Assembly: GCF_003992615.1 (NCBI RefSeq)
Contig: NZ_RZMY01000006.1
Span: 248,001 to 312,000, forward strand
Length of the DNA: 64,000 nt
Source: Flagellimonas beolgyonensis
Lineage (GTDB): Bacteria; Bacteroidota; Bacteroidia; Flavobacteriales; Flavobacteriaceae
Direction of reading: 5' to 3'
Of the stretch, positions 1 through 8,926 are shown one piece after another (position 1 is the first letter of the stretch; each line of letters begins with the position of its first letter). A program made the position numbers and the translations under genes. The notes below the pieces were generated by a model. It made no database searches. It saw only the letters and a list, made by a program, of their open reading frames with translations, and was not told where the DNA came from.

Positions 1-27
1 GCAAGATTTGCCCCAGGTCTTCGTCAT
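1..27 (-). CDS. Possible start of a gene running off the window edge
   Basis: An ATG on the minus strand at 25-27 opens a short reading frame (MTKTWGKSC) that leaves the window. A GGAG at 37-40 lies about 9 bases upstream as a possible ribosome binding site, and the porin gene ends at 41, so the gene would be the next one in that operon. Only nine codons are visible and no family can be named. The adjacent frame is also open across these bases, so the assignment is weak. Confidence 0.25.
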
Positions 28-40
28 AAAACCAATCTCC

Positions 41-1303
41 TTAGAAACTTATCACAGCTTCCAATAAAACCCCATTGAATTTTCCGTCGTGGAAAATACT
101 GGTGGTATCGTAGCCATCATAGGTTTGGTTCACGTACTCTATCTTGGTCAAGATGTTCTTGGTCAAGAAGGCACCGAAGCCCAATTGGGTCCTATTGATG
201 GTGATATCGGAACCAGAAGGATCTTCTGAATCCACGGTATTGTATCGACCTCCTATGTAGAAGTTTTCATTGTTTCCGAAACGGTAGATCAACTCACCGG
301 CCAATTGGGTGGCAGTTCTTTTGTCGGTCTCGGCATCAGCTTTACCTTTTGCGGTTTCAAAAGTTCCGAAGAATTCCAATCCTTTGTATTTTACGAATGG
401 ATTGATCATGAAAGCAGTGATCTCATTTCGCATTCCTGGGTCGTAACGGCCAGATCGGAAGTTACTGGTAGCAGAAGCCTCTGTATTTTCCATAACCAAA
501 TAGTATCTGGAACCTGCACGGTCAGCGCTGTACAAATACACCCTACTTGCTTTTCCTGTGCTGTACAAGGAACCGGTCAAGCGAAGCCTGAAATCATCGT
601 TCAATTGCTTGTCGTAACCTAATTTGGCCAAGATGGAAGCACCTGTTTGATCGGGATTGGTAACCGCTTGGTTCAATTTACCATTGGATAGACCGAACAT
701 ACCGATGAAACCATTTTTCCTGAAGTACACCTCACCACCAACCTCAGTGGTAAAGGCATCCATGATCAAGTTGCCCACAAATGGGTTGTATATGGCTTGG
801 GAGTTGTCCGATCTTCTAAAGTGGGCATCACCATAGTTGTTTTCCATGTGCCCAACCTTAATGGTCAAGTATTTCATCGCTTCTTCCAAGAATCCGGGGC
901 TGATGAAATCCAAGTTGTCCACTTGTAAATAACCACCTTTTACATATGGCTCTGGGTGGTGCCTGGATGACAAGTAGGTTCTTAGGTGCATACGAACACC
1001 TTTGGCCAATGCAACATCCAAATCCAAGTTGGCGGTTGCCAAGTTGAAGTTATCGCCAATTTCGATCAAATCCACTGCACCGGAGTTTTCATGGTCCAAT
1101 GCTTGGAACTGTAGTGTGGACGAACCACCTACCCTAACTTTCACACCATCAAAGGTGAGCATTGTATCTTTTGGGCTTTCAAAAACGTTTATGCCATTTT
1201 TGTCGGGAGAACGAAAGTTGTCCAGTTGTCTATTCTGCGAATAGCCCATAAGGCCGGCAAGAAATGCAGCAGCCAATAGTCCGTGTTTTACATATTTTCT
1301 CAT
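41..1303 (-). CDS. Outer-membrane beta-barrel porin
   Basis: The protein has 420 aa. An N-terminal signal peptide (about residues 1-22, ending GYSQ) is followed by alternating amphipathic strands rich in Tyr, Phe and Gly, with a C-terminal Phe, as in outer-membrane barrels. The strand pattern and the length of about 400 residues suit a 16-strand phosphate-selective-type porin of Bacteroidetes; the substrate cannot be told. It lies 55 bp downstream of yceI in the same direction, with no terminator or promoter seen between them, so it is probably co-transcribed from the FNR-box promoter at 1983-2025. A low-oxygen role would follow from that (inference). The barrel assignment is fairly sure and the family within porins is less so. 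Confidence 0.75.
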   Translation of the reverse strand: MRKYVKHGLLAAAFLAGLMGYSQNRQLDNFRSPDKNGINVFESPKDTMLTFDGVKVRVGGSSTLQFQALDHENSGAVDLIEIGDNFNLATANLDLDVALAKGVRMHLRTYLSSRHHPEPYVKGGYLQVDNLDFISPGFLEEAMKYLTIKVGHMENNYGDAHFRRSDNSQAIYNPFVGNLIMDAFTTEVGGEVYFRKNGFIGMFGLSNGKLNQAVTNPDQTGASILAKLGYDKQLNDDFRLRLTGSLYSTGKASRVYLYSADRAGSRYYLVMENTEASATSNFRSGRYDPGMRNEITAFMINPFVKYKGLEFFGTFETAKGKADAETDKRTATQLAGELIYRFGNNENFYIGGRYNTVDSEDPSGSDITINRTQLGFGAFLTKNILTKIEYVNQTYDGYDTTSIFHDGKFNGVLLEAVISF

Positions 1304-1358
1304 TGTTATCGATTTTTTAGTTGAGTATTTGATTTATTTATTGATTTACGTGATTGTT

Positions 1359-1961
1359 TTATTGCCAAACTGTTTTATAGTGCACCTCGATTTCGTCACC
1401 GGTTTTAATGGTTCCCAATAGTGCCTTGGGCGGTTCAATACCGAAATCGGTCATTTTTAATGGTTTTTTTCCATTCAACAGTACCTTACCATTGTTTAGG
1501 GTAAGATCAAAAGGTAGATCTACTGTGTTTGTCTTGCCCGCAATGGTCAACTTTCCGGTTGCCACCACCTTGTATTTGTTACTTGTAGAAACAACAGGTG
1601 AAATGCTTTTTACGGCATCCATTTGAAAAACGATCTCCTTGTACTTACCAGTGTTAAGCGCCTTATAGGTGTTTTTGTCCATGGCATCCTTACCGCTTTT
1701 TAGGCTTTCGGCCATAACAGTGAATTTTAAGGAACTGATGCTTGGAAGTTCACCGGAGGGATCGATTGCAATGGTTCCGGATTTCTGTTCCGCCACTTCT
1801 TCCCAATCGTGCAGGGTCGAGGTTCCGGTTACCGTAACTTCCCCTTCACTTTTACTGATCTGATAGCTTTGGGCGGAAAGAGCTATCGGGATGAGGCCCA
1901 TGGTCATCAGGAGAATGACCGCCTTGAAGGATAATTTCTTTTTTGTGACTTGTGATTGCAT
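1359..1961 (-). CDS. YceI-like periplasmic lipocalin-fold protein
   Basis: The protein has 200 aa from the chosen start. A signal peptide (KKKLSF...IALSAQS) precedes a YceI domain (roughly residues 35-200) with the family signatures GTSTLHDWEE near the N-terminus and GTIKTGDEIEV near the end. YceI proteins are periplasmic beta-barrels binding isoprenoid or polyprenyl lipids; the ligand here is unknown. An upstream ATG at 1985 exists, but the -7 element at 1983-1990 overlaps it, so the transcript should begin near 1978 and the internal ATG at 1961 is preferred. It is the first gene of a two-gene unit with the porin. Confidence 0.85.
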   Translation of the reverse strand: MQSQVTKKKLSFKAVILLMTMGLIPIALSAQSYQISKSEGEVTVTGTSTLHDWEEVAEQKSGTIAIDPSGELPSISSLKFTVMAESLKSGKDAMDKNTYKALNTGKYKEIVFQMDAVKSISPVVSTSNKYKVVATGKLTIAGKTNTVDLPFDLTLNNGKVLLNGKKPLKMTDFGIEPPKALLGTIKTGDEIEVHYKTVWQ

Positions 1962-1982
1962 AGTATTTTGGTTTTGTTGCGA

Positions 1983-2025
1983 CAAAGTTCATACAGGGAA
2001 GAATCCTAAAAGATGATAATTGTCA
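1983..2025 (-). promoter_or_regulatory. FNR-box promoter of yceI-porin
   Basis: The palindrome TGATAATTGTCA lies at 2014-2025. A -7 element GAACTTTG (minus strand, 1983-1990; 7 of 8 matches to TAnnTTTG) has its centre exactly 33 bp downstream. This is class II Crp/Fnr geometry. No TTTG -33 element is needed in this arrangement. Confidence 0.75.
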
Positions 2026-2052
2026 GTATTTTCGCAACTACTTGATATTTAA

Positions 2053-2066
2053 GTAACTAAAGTTAC
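2053..2066. promoter_or_regulatory. GTAAC-N4-GTTAC palindrome
   Basis: The sequence GTAACTAAAGTTAC has perfect 5-bp arms. Its centre is 40 bp upstream of the FNR-type box of yceI. The same motif recurs at 57884-57897 in front of the sulfur operon. The arm sequence resembles sites reported for HcpR-type Crp/Fnr regulators (recalled, not checked). No -7 element at the usual distance was found for this site itself, so it may be an accessory or repressor site. Confidence 0.5.
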
Positions 2067-2183
2067 ATAATTTTTATATTTCATTGATTTTTAACCATCT
2101 AACACCCTAATTTTTGCTTTTTTTGACTCCATCAAACCGCTAAAAATGACAGGGGTTCCTTTGTTATGGGACTATACGAAGCA

Positions 2184-2243
2184 TTCTGCCCCAATCCTAT
2201 CGCCTTACGGTAAAACCCTGATTTTTATCATGTTCTGCCCCAA
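2184..2243. repeat. 11-bp direct repeat flanking the ppdK control site
   Basis: TTCTGCCCCAA occurs at 2184-2194 and again at 2233-2243, the two copies starting 49 bp apart with the FNR-type box between them. Function is unknown; it may be an additional operator for ppdK or coincidence. Confidence 0.4.
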
Positions 2244-2261
2244 GGTAAGCGGCTAATTTTA
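2219..2261 (+). promoter_or_regulatory. FNR-box promoter of ppdK
   Basis: The box TGATTTTTATCA lies at 2219-2230 and the -7 element TAATTTTA at 2254-2261 (7 of 8 to TAnnTTTG), centres exactly 33 bp apart. Transcription would begin about 35-40 bp before the ATG at 2305. Confidence 0.75.
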
Positions 2262-2304
2262 CAGAAGAATTTTAGCACTTATCAACTTCTAATAGGTAAT
2301 CAAG

Positions 2305-5031
2305 ATGGAAACACTTACAGAAAACCAACTCAGTGTCTATTCTTTTGGCAATAAAAAGGCCGATGGAAGCCGTGACATGAAGAACCTGCTCGGTGGCAAG
2401 GGAGCCAATTTGGCCGAAATGAGTCGAATCGGAATACCCGTTCCCCCCGGCTTCACCATTACCACTGAGGTCTGCACACAATACAATCAGGATGGTAAAG
2501 AAGCAGTCATTGAACGTATCGAGCCCGAAGTTCGCGATGCCATTACACGCATCGAGGAAACCATGGGCGCCACCTTTGGTGATGACGAAAACCCATTACT
2601 GATTTCGGTACGCTCCGGTGCCCGGGTATCCATGCCCGGCATGATGGATACCGTATTGAATCTTGGTCTAAACGACGAATCGATCAAAGGTGTGATCAAA
2701 ATGACGGGCAACGACCGCTTTGCATGGGATTCCTACCGAAGGTTCATCCAAATGTACAGTAGTGTGGTTATGGGTCTTAAACCTGAATCCAAGGACGATT
2801 TGGATCCCTTTGAGGAAATAATCGATCATTTAAAGGATAAACGACGTATTGAACACGATACCCAATTTACCGTGCAAGATTTGCAAGACCTGGTCTACGA
2901 CTTTAAGGATATTGTAAAGAAAAGAACAGGCAAACCTTTCCCTTCCAACCCATGGGACCAGTTATGGGGCGCCATTCTTGCAGTATTCGATAGCTGGAAT
3001 GGGGATCGGGCCATTTATTACAGAAAAATGCATGGCTACCCAGAAGATTGGGGTACTGCCGTAAACGTTCAGGCCATGGTGTTCGGTAATATGGGCGAGG
3101 ATTCTGGAACTGGGGTATGCTTTACCCGGGATGCAGGTACTGGTGAAAACAAATTCAACGGGGAATACCTCATCAATGCCCAAGGGGAAGATGTGGTTGC
3201 CGGTGTACGTACCCCTCAACAAATTACCTTATTGGGTTCACAGCGATGGGCAGAATTGGCCCAGGTTTCCGAAGAGGAACGCGTGGAAAAATACCCATCC
3301 TTGGAAGAATTGATGCCCAATATCTATAAAGAACTGTTCGAATACCAAAACAAACTGGAAACCCACTATCAGGATATGCAAGACATGGAGTTCACCATTC
3401 AACAAGGTAAACTTTGGATCTTGCAGACACGAAATGGTAAACGTACGGGAGCAGCCATGGTCAAAATTGCCATGGACCTTTTAAAAGAAGGATTGATTGA
3501 TGAAAAAACGGCCCTAATGCGCATAGAGCCAAATAAACTGAACGAATTATTGCACCCCATCTTCGACCCCGATGCACTTGCAGAAGCCGATGTCATTGCC
3601 CAAGGACTTCCCGCTTCACCGGGAGCTGCAACAGGTCAGATCGTTTTCTTTGCCGATGAGGCCAGTAAATTCAAGAACAGCATTTTGGTTCGTATAGAAA
3701 CTTCCCCTGAAGATGTGGAAGGCATGAACGTGGCCAAAGGTATTGTCACTGCCCGCGGTGGTATGACCTCCCACGCTGCTGTTGTTGCACGGGGAATTGG
3801 TAAATGCTGCGTTTCCGGTGCCGGTGCATTGAAAATCAATTACAAAACCCGAACCTTAAAAGTGGGCGACCATGAGTACCACGAAGGGGACTGGATTTCA
3901 ATCAACGGATCTACCGGTAACATCTTGGAAGGAAAAGTGGCCACCAAAGAACCTGAATTGAGCGGTGAATTTGCCGAACTCATGAAACTTTCCGATGGGT
4001 ATGCCGAAATGGAGGTACGCACCAATGCGGACACCCCAAAAGATGCTGAAATTGCCCGTAACTTTGGCGCAAAAGGCATCGGATTGACCCGTACGGAACA
4101 CATGTTCTTCGAGGTGGACCGTATCAAGGCCATGCGCGAAATGATCTTGGCCGATACCGTTAAAGGTCGTAAACAAGCTTTGAAAGAACTTTTACCCATG
4201 CAGCGTGGCGATTTTGAAGGCATCTTCAGAGCCATGAAAGGCTATCCCGTAACCGTGCGGTTGTTGGATCCCCCATTACACGAGTTTGTGCCCCACCAAT
4301 TGGCCACACAAAAGGAACTTGCCGATGATCTTCATATTTCCTTGGCATCAGTTAAAAGCAAAGTGGCCGAATTGGAAGAGTTCAACCCCATGTTGGGTCA
4401 CCGTGGCTGTCGATTGGGCAATACCTATCCCGAAATCACTGAAATGCAGGCCCAAGCCATCTTGGAAGCCGCATTGAACCTGAAGAAGGAAGGCATCATC
4501 ACCAAACCGGAAATTATGGTGCCCTTGGTAGGAACCGTAGAAGAGTTCAGGCAACAAAAAGAGGTAATCGACAACACTGCTCAAGAAGTGTTCAAAAAAC
4601 GCAAGGATACCGTGGAATATTCAGTGGGTACGATGATTGAAGTACCCCGGGCCGCCTTGGTTGCCGATGAGATAGCAGAAATTGCGGATTTCTTCTCCTT
4701 CGGTACCAACGACCTTACCCAAATGACCTTTGGATACTCTAGGGACGATTCCGGAAAATTCCTGCCCATTTATTTGGAAAAAGGCATTTTGAAAGCTGAT
4801 CCCTTTGAAGTGTTGGATCAAAAAGGCGTTGGCCAATTGATCGAATTGGGTACCAAACGCGGAAGATCCACCCGTCCAGATCTAAAAGTGGGCATCTGTG
4901 GCGAGCACGGTGGGGAACCCAGTTCTGTTGGATTCTGTCAAACCGTTGACATGAACTATGTGAGCTGTTCTCCATACCGAGTACCTATTGCCAGGGTAGC
5001 TGCTGCCCAGGCTGCAATAGCTCAGAAATAA
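2305..5031 (+). CDS. ppdK: Pyruvate, phosphate dikinase
   Basis: The protein has 908 aa, close to the family length (about 870-900). It reversibly interconverts pyruvate, ATP and phosphate with PEP, AMP and pyrophosphate. The N-terminal nucleotide-binding part carries LLGGKGANLAEM. The central phosphohistidine domain has GGMTSHAAVVARG with the catalytic His near residue 490. The C-terminal PEP/pyruvate barrel has GTNDLTQM and GICGEHGGEP with the active-site Cys near residue 865. All key residues are present. It is monocistronic, with an FNR-box promoter upstream and a strong terminator downstream. Control by a low-oxygen regulator would suit use in PPi-linked glycolysis or gluconeogenic switching (inference). 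Confidence 0.97.
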   Translation: METLTENQLSVYSFGNKKADGSRDMKNLLGGKGANLAEMSRIGIPVPPGFTITTEVCTQYNQDGKEAVIERIEPEVRDAITRIEETMGATFGDDENPLLISVRSGARVSMPGMMDTVLNLGLNDESIKGVIKMTGNDRFAWDSYRRFIQMYSSVVMGLKPESKDDLDPFEEIIDHLKDKRRIEHDTQFTVQDLQDLVYDFKDIVKKRTGKPFPSNPWDQLWGAILAVFDSWNGDRAIYYRKMHGYPEDWGTAVNVQAMVFGNMGEDSGTGVCFTRDAGTGENKFNGEYLINAQGEDVVAGVRTPQQITLLGSQRWAELAQVSEEERVEKYPSLEELMPNIYKELFEYQNKLETHYQDMQDMEFTIQQGKLWILQTRNGKRTGAAMVKIAMDLLKEGLIDEKTALMRIEPNKLNELLHPIFDPDALAEADVIAQGLPASPGAATGQIVFFADEASKFKNSILVRIETSPEDVEGMNVAKGIVTARGGMTSHAAVVARGIGKCCVSGAGALKINYKTRTLKVGDHEYHEGDWISINGSTGNILEGKVATKEPELSGEFAELMKLSDGYAEMEVRTNADTPKDAEIARNFGAKGIGLTRTEHMFFEVDRIKAMREMILADTVKGRKQALKELLPMQRGDFEGIFRAMKGYPVTVRLLDPPLHEFVPHQLATQKELADDLHISLASVKSKVAELEEFNPMLGHRGCRLGNTYPEITEMQAQAILEAALNLKKEGIITKPEIMVPLVGTVEEFRQQKEVIDNTAQEVFKKRKDTVEYSVGTMIEVPRAALVADEIAEIADFFSFGTNDLTQMTFGYSRDDSGKFLPIYLEKGILKADPFEVLDQKGVGQLIELGTKRGRSTRPDLKVGICGEHGGEPSSVGFCQTVDMNYVSCSPYRVPIARVAAAQAAIAQK

Positions 5032-5060
5032 CATAATACCTAACCATTCTGTTTTTTTAT

Positions 5061-5101
5061 AAATCCCGGCCTTGCCAAGTTGTAAGCGCCGGGATTTTTT
5101 A
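5061..5101 (+). terminator. Rho-independent terminator after ppdK
   Basis: A 10-bp stem AAATCCCGGC (5061-5070) pairs with GCCGGGATTT (5088-5097). The loop is 17 nt and a T tract follows. Confidence 0.85.
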
Positions 5102-5175
5102 TAGGACATATTACCATAGTATCTTCGGGAAAATACATAATTTGCGTTCCCAAGCCCTAGTAAACCCTGGCCATA

Positions 5176-6072
5176 GTGAAAGAAAGATCCAACGAACAGA
5201 CCGCTATCCGCACCACCTACTTCAGTATTTTTGGAAATGCAAGTCTGGCGCTGATCAAGGGTCTTGCAGGTTTTTTCGGTAATTCCTACGCCCTTATCGC
5301 CGATGCCATGGAATCCACCACGGATATATTCTCGTCCCTTTTGGTCTTGGTCGGTTTGAAATACGCCAAAAAACCGGCCGATGAAAACCACCCCTATGGC
5401 CACGGAAAAATTGAACCCCTGATTACCTTCATTGTAGTGGCCTTTTTGGTGACCTCGGCTACTATTATTGCCTACGAGAGCATCCAACACATACGGACAC
5501 CCCACAAAACCCCTGAATCCTGGACCTTGTATGTTCTAGGTGCCATCATTTTATGGAAAGAGGTCTCCTATCAAATCGTGATCCGAAAGAGTACCCAAAC
5601 CCATAGCTCATCCCTAAAAGCGGATGCTTGGCACCATCGCAGTGACGCCATCACCTCGATAATGGCTTTTATTGGTATTTCAATTGCCCTAATTTTTGGG
5701 GAAGGTTATGAGACTGCCGATGATTGGGCGGCATTGTTGGCTTCCGCCTTTATCCTATATAATTCCTTCCTGATTTTTAGACCTGCTTTGGGTGAAATTA
5801 TGGATGAACACCAATACGACGATCTTATCCAAGAAATCAGGGATACCTCAATGGAGGTTGATGGCATTATCGGCACGGAAAAATGCTTTATCAGAAAATC
5901 CGGGATGAAATACCATGTGGATCTACACGCGATCGTCGATGGCAAAATTTCGGTGGAGGAAGGTCATTGGATTGCACATAATCTTAAAGATTATCTCCGA
6001 AAAGAAATTCCGAACCTAGGGCATGTACTCATCCATATCGAACCGGATGAGTATACCTACGATGTGGATTGA
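5176..6072 (+). CDS. Cation diffusion facilitator (CDF) metal efflux protein
   Basis: The protein has 298 aa starting at GTG; no in-frame ATG lies near. It has about five to six membrane segments and then a cytoplasmic C-terminal domain ending with HVLIHIEPDE, as in CDF antiporters exporting Zn, Fe or Mn. Candidate metal ligands are D43 and D50 (DAMESTTD), the HPYGHGKIE loop (72-80) and D150, H154 and D157 in the DAWHHRSD segment. The first motif lacks the His of zinc-selective members, which hints at Fe or Mn (inference). It stands between the ppdK terminator and a lipoprotein gene. No FNR-type box was found upstream. Confidence 0.88.
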   Translation: MKERSNEQTAIRTTYFSIFGNASLALIKGLAGFFGNSYALIADAMESTTDIFSSLLVLVGLKYAKKPADENHPYGHGKIEPLITFIVVAFLVTSATIIAYESIQHIRTPHKTPESWTLYVLGAIILWKEVSYQIVIRKSTQTHSSSLKADAWHHRSDAITSIMAFIGISIALIFGEGYETADDWAALLASAFILYNSFLIFRPALGEIMDEHQYDDLIQEIRDTSMEVDGIIGTEKCFIRKSGMKYHVDLHAIVDGKISVEEGHWIAHNLKDYLRKEIPNLGHVLIHIEPDEYTYDVD

Positions 6073-6165
6073 ACCATCTGCGCTCCCAACTTTCCAACAA
6101 ATACCCTGGCACTTATTGATTTATGGTTGAAATGGAGTATCTTTTACAATACAATACCAACCACT

Positions 6166-7896
6166 ATGAAACATTTATTGATTACAGCATGCGGTTCCGC
6201 CTTGCTATTGCTTTCCTGCGAACAATCCACCAAATCCAACTATAGCATCAATGTATCCTTCGATACAAACATTAGCGCAGAAAAGAAGGATGGCCGCCTA
6301 TTGTTGATGCTCTCTTCGGATGATAGTAAAGAGCCTCGATTTCAAATCAACGATGGCCTGTCCACCCAACTCATTTTTGGAATGAATGTGGACAACATGG
6401 CACCGGGGCAATCCATTTCGTTTGACGAGAGTATTTTTGGATATCCCTACCCCAGTCTGGCCGAAGTACCGCCTGGTGAATACAATGTTCAAGCCCTGTT
6501 GCATGTCTACGAAACCTTCAACCTTTCCACAGGTCACACCGTAAAATTGCCCATGGACAACGGAGAGGGCCAACAATGGAACCGATCGCCCGGGAATTTA
6601 TACAGTAAACCTTTCAAAATTACCGTAGGTGAAAAAGGGATTGAAAATGTTTCCGTGGTCATGGATCAAGAAATTCCACCCATCCCTGAGCCAGAGGATA
6701 CCGAATGGATCAAACACATCAAAATAAAATCAGAAAAACTATCCGAGTTTTATGGACGGGACATGTATTTGGGTGCCCATGTTTTGTTGCCGAAGGATTT
6801 CGACAAACATCCCGAAGCCAAATATCCGTTGATGGTTTTTCATGGACATTTTCCCAGTGATTTTGGTGGATTCCGGACCACGCCACCCGACCCGAATCTG
6901 GAACCGGAATACTCGGCACGGTTTGATCTGGACGGATACAACATCATTCAGCAACAAGAAGCCTTTGATTTTTACCAACGTTGGAACGAACCCGATTTCC
7001 CCCGTTTTTTAATCATTGAAATTCAGCATCCCACCCCTTATTATGATGACTCCTACGCGGTCAACTCTGCCAGTCAGGGGCCTTACGGCGATGCCATCAC
7101 CTACGAGCTCATTCCTTATATCGAAGAACAGTTCCGAGGTATTGGAGAGGGTTGGTCCCGCTTTTTATATGGCGGTTCAACCGGCGGATGGGAAGCACTA
7201 GCCGTTCAGGTAAAATATCCTGAGGAATACAACGGTTGTTTTGCCGCTTGCCCCGACCCCATCGACTTTAGGGCCTACTGCCTTACCAATATTTATGAGG
7301 ATGACAATGCCTATTACTACGATTCCGCACACAAAAAACTGGAGGTCCCCTCCCATCGTAATTATTTGGGCGATATTCAATCCACACTTCGGCAGGGTAA
7401 CCATTTAGAGCTGGTATTGGGCGACAAATCGCGTTCCGGCCAGCAATGGGACATTTGGGAAGCCACCTATTCGCCACAGGGTGAGGATGGCTATCCGGTT
7501 CGAATCTGGGATAAAATGACCGGGGAAATCGATCACGAGGTGGCCGAATATTGGAAGGAAAATTATGATTTGCGCTATATTTTGGAACGCGATTGGGACA
7601 AATTGGGCGAAAACCTACGGGGCAAGATCCATATTTATTGTGGGGATATGGACAATTACTATTTGAACAATGCGGTGTATTTGATGGAGGACTTTTTGGA
7701 AAGCACCACGGAACCATATTATGAAGGTGAGGTTTTGTACGGTGACCGTGCGGAACATTGCTGGAACGGCGACCCTGACCAGCCCAATGCCATCAGCCGA
7801 CTGCGGTACAACACGATGTATTTGCCCAAAATCATGGAACGCATTTGGAAAAGTGCGCCTGCAGGAGCCGATTTAACCAGTTGGAGATACCAATAG
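6166..7896 (+). CDS. Lipoprotein alpha/beta-hydrolase, putative esterase
   Basis: The protein has 576 aa from the ATG at 6166, which gives a lipoprotein signal ending LLSC (Cys18); an upstream in-frame start would bury it. An N-terminal beta-rich domain (about 25-170) precedes a hydrolase domain of the esterase D type. The nucleophile elbow GGSTGG places the catalytic Ser near residue 338, a His in the EHCW segment (about 531) and a likely acid in YCGDMD (about 495). It probably sits on the cell surface or periplasmic face and hydrolyses an ester; substrate unknown. No partner gene is linked to it. Confidence 0.75.
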   Translation: MKHLLITACGSALLLLSCEQSTKSNYSINVSFDTNISAEKKDGRLLLMLSSDDSKEPRFQINDGLSTQLIFGMNVDNMAPGQSISFDESIFGYPYPSLAEVPPGEYNVQALLHVYETFNLSTGHTVKLPMDNGEGQQWNRSPGNLYSKPFKITVGEKGIENVSVVMDQEIPPIPEPEDTEWIKHIKIKSEKLSEFYGRDMYLGAHVLLPKDFDKHPEAKYPLMVFHGHFPSDFGGFRTTPPDPNLEPEYSARFDLDGYNIIQQQEAFDFYQRWNEPDFPRFLIIEIQHPTPYYDDSYAVNSASQGPYGDAITYELIPYIEEQFRGIGEGWSRFLYGGSTGGWEALAVQVKYPEEYNGCFAACPDPIDFRAYCLTNIYEDDNAYYYDSAHKKLEVPSHRNYLGDIQSTLRQGNHLELVLGDKSRSGQQWDIWEATYSPQGEDGYPVRIWDKMTGEIDHEVAEYWKENYDLRYILERDWDKLGENLRGKIHIYCGDMDNYYLNNAVYLMEDFLESTTEPYYEGEVLYGDRAEHCWNGDPDQPNAISRLRYNTMYLPKIMERIWKSAPAGADLTSWRYQ

Positions 7897-8073
7897 GTAA
7901 TCAAAATTTTTGGCTCAAACCAATGTCTGGAAAAACAGGATGCCACCTGATTTTTTACTGAGGTTGACCAGTTTATTGCCATGAACCATTATTCGATTTT
8001 AGAAAACTAATCCATGTCATAGGATTCCATACAAAAGGCTCTTACCTTTTTAAGAAATTCAAAATTATAGGTC

Positions 8074-8919
8074 ATGGATTTAGAGAAAACCAGTACTAGG
8101 GATGGCCCAAGGGACGGCAGAAAGGTATTCCTTAAATCGGGTACCTGCTCCCGTACGTTTTTCCATATACTAAATCGTGAATTTGGTAACATCAAACCTA
8201 TAGAGGAACGTGCCTCCGATACCTTGGCCGGTGGAATTATGCAAGAGGGCCATCAATGTGGGATGCTTTGGGGAGCTTCCTTGGCTGTTGGAGCTGAGGC
8301 CCATCGCAGATTTGAAAACCCTGATCAGGCCATTGCGGTTGCCATTTTGTCCACGCAAAAAATGATGGAATCTTTCAAAGAAAGGGAAGGCACCATCAAC
8401 TGCCACGAGATTACACATTGCGACTTTTCAAACAATCTGAGCATGGCCAAATACTTTGTATCTGGTCGCTTTTTACATTGTTACAATCTGGCACAGCACT
8501 GGGCTCCCGAAGCCGTGAATGCCGCTCTAAAAGGGCTTTCAGATGATTCCACATACCCATCCGATACTTGTTTGAGCTGTGCTACCGAAGTGGCAAAAAA
8601 AATGGGAGCCAGTGAGGAAGAATCCATCATGGTGGCCGGGTTTGCAGGAGGATTGGGCTTGAGCGGTGGTGGATGTGGTGCCTTGGCAGCCGCTATATGG
8701 TTAAAGTCATTGAAATGGTGCAACGATGTACCCAAAAAAATGGCCATGAACAATCCCCATGCCCAAGAAACCCTAAGCACGTTTTATCAGCTGACCCATT
8801 CAGAACTATTATGTTCTAAAATTACTGGAAGAAAGTTTGAAACCATTTCAGCGCATACGAGGTACATCCAAAATGCTGGGTGTGCACAACTCATCCAAAA
8901 TCTGGCCCATATCAAGTAA
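8074..8919 (+). CDS. C_GCAxxG_C_C-family redox-type cysteine-rich protein
   Basis: The protein has 281 aa. Two related halves each carry a glycine-rich Cys segment: GGIMQEGHQCGMLWGAS (C62) and GLSGGGCGALAAAIW (C201, then C216). Further cysteines lie at 25, 110, 116, 136, 166 and 169. The pattern matches the C_GCAxxG_C_C family, thought to be redox-active or metal-binding; no reaction is established. There is no signal peptide, so it is cytoplasmic. It is followed 7 bp later by a membrane protein gene in the same direction, so they are probably co-transcribed. The upstream gap of about 177 bp shows no FNR-type box. Confidence 0.75.
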   Translation: MDLEKTSTRDGPRDGRKVFLKSGTCSRTFFHILNREFGNIKPIEERASDTLAGGIMQEGHQCGMLWGASLAVGAEAHRRFENPDQAIAVAILSTQKMMESFKEREGTINCHEITHCDFSNNLSMAKYFVSGRFLHCYNLAQHWAPEAVNAALKGLSDDSTYPSDTCLSCATEVAKKMGASEEESIMVAGFAGGLGLSGGGCGALAAAIWLKSLKWCNDVPKKMAMNNPHAQETLSTFYQLTHSELLCSKITGRKFETISAHTRYIQNAGCAQLIQNLAHIK

Positions 8920-8926
8920 CACAAAA

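Noticed and set aside
3840..4235. Antisense frames inside ppdK
   Set aside because: No family, no start context and full overlap with the strongly conserved sense protein.
7897..8073. FNR-like sequence before the Cys-rich protein gene
   Set aside because: TGATTTTTTACTGA has the wrong spacing between half-sites and no -7 element at the usual distance.
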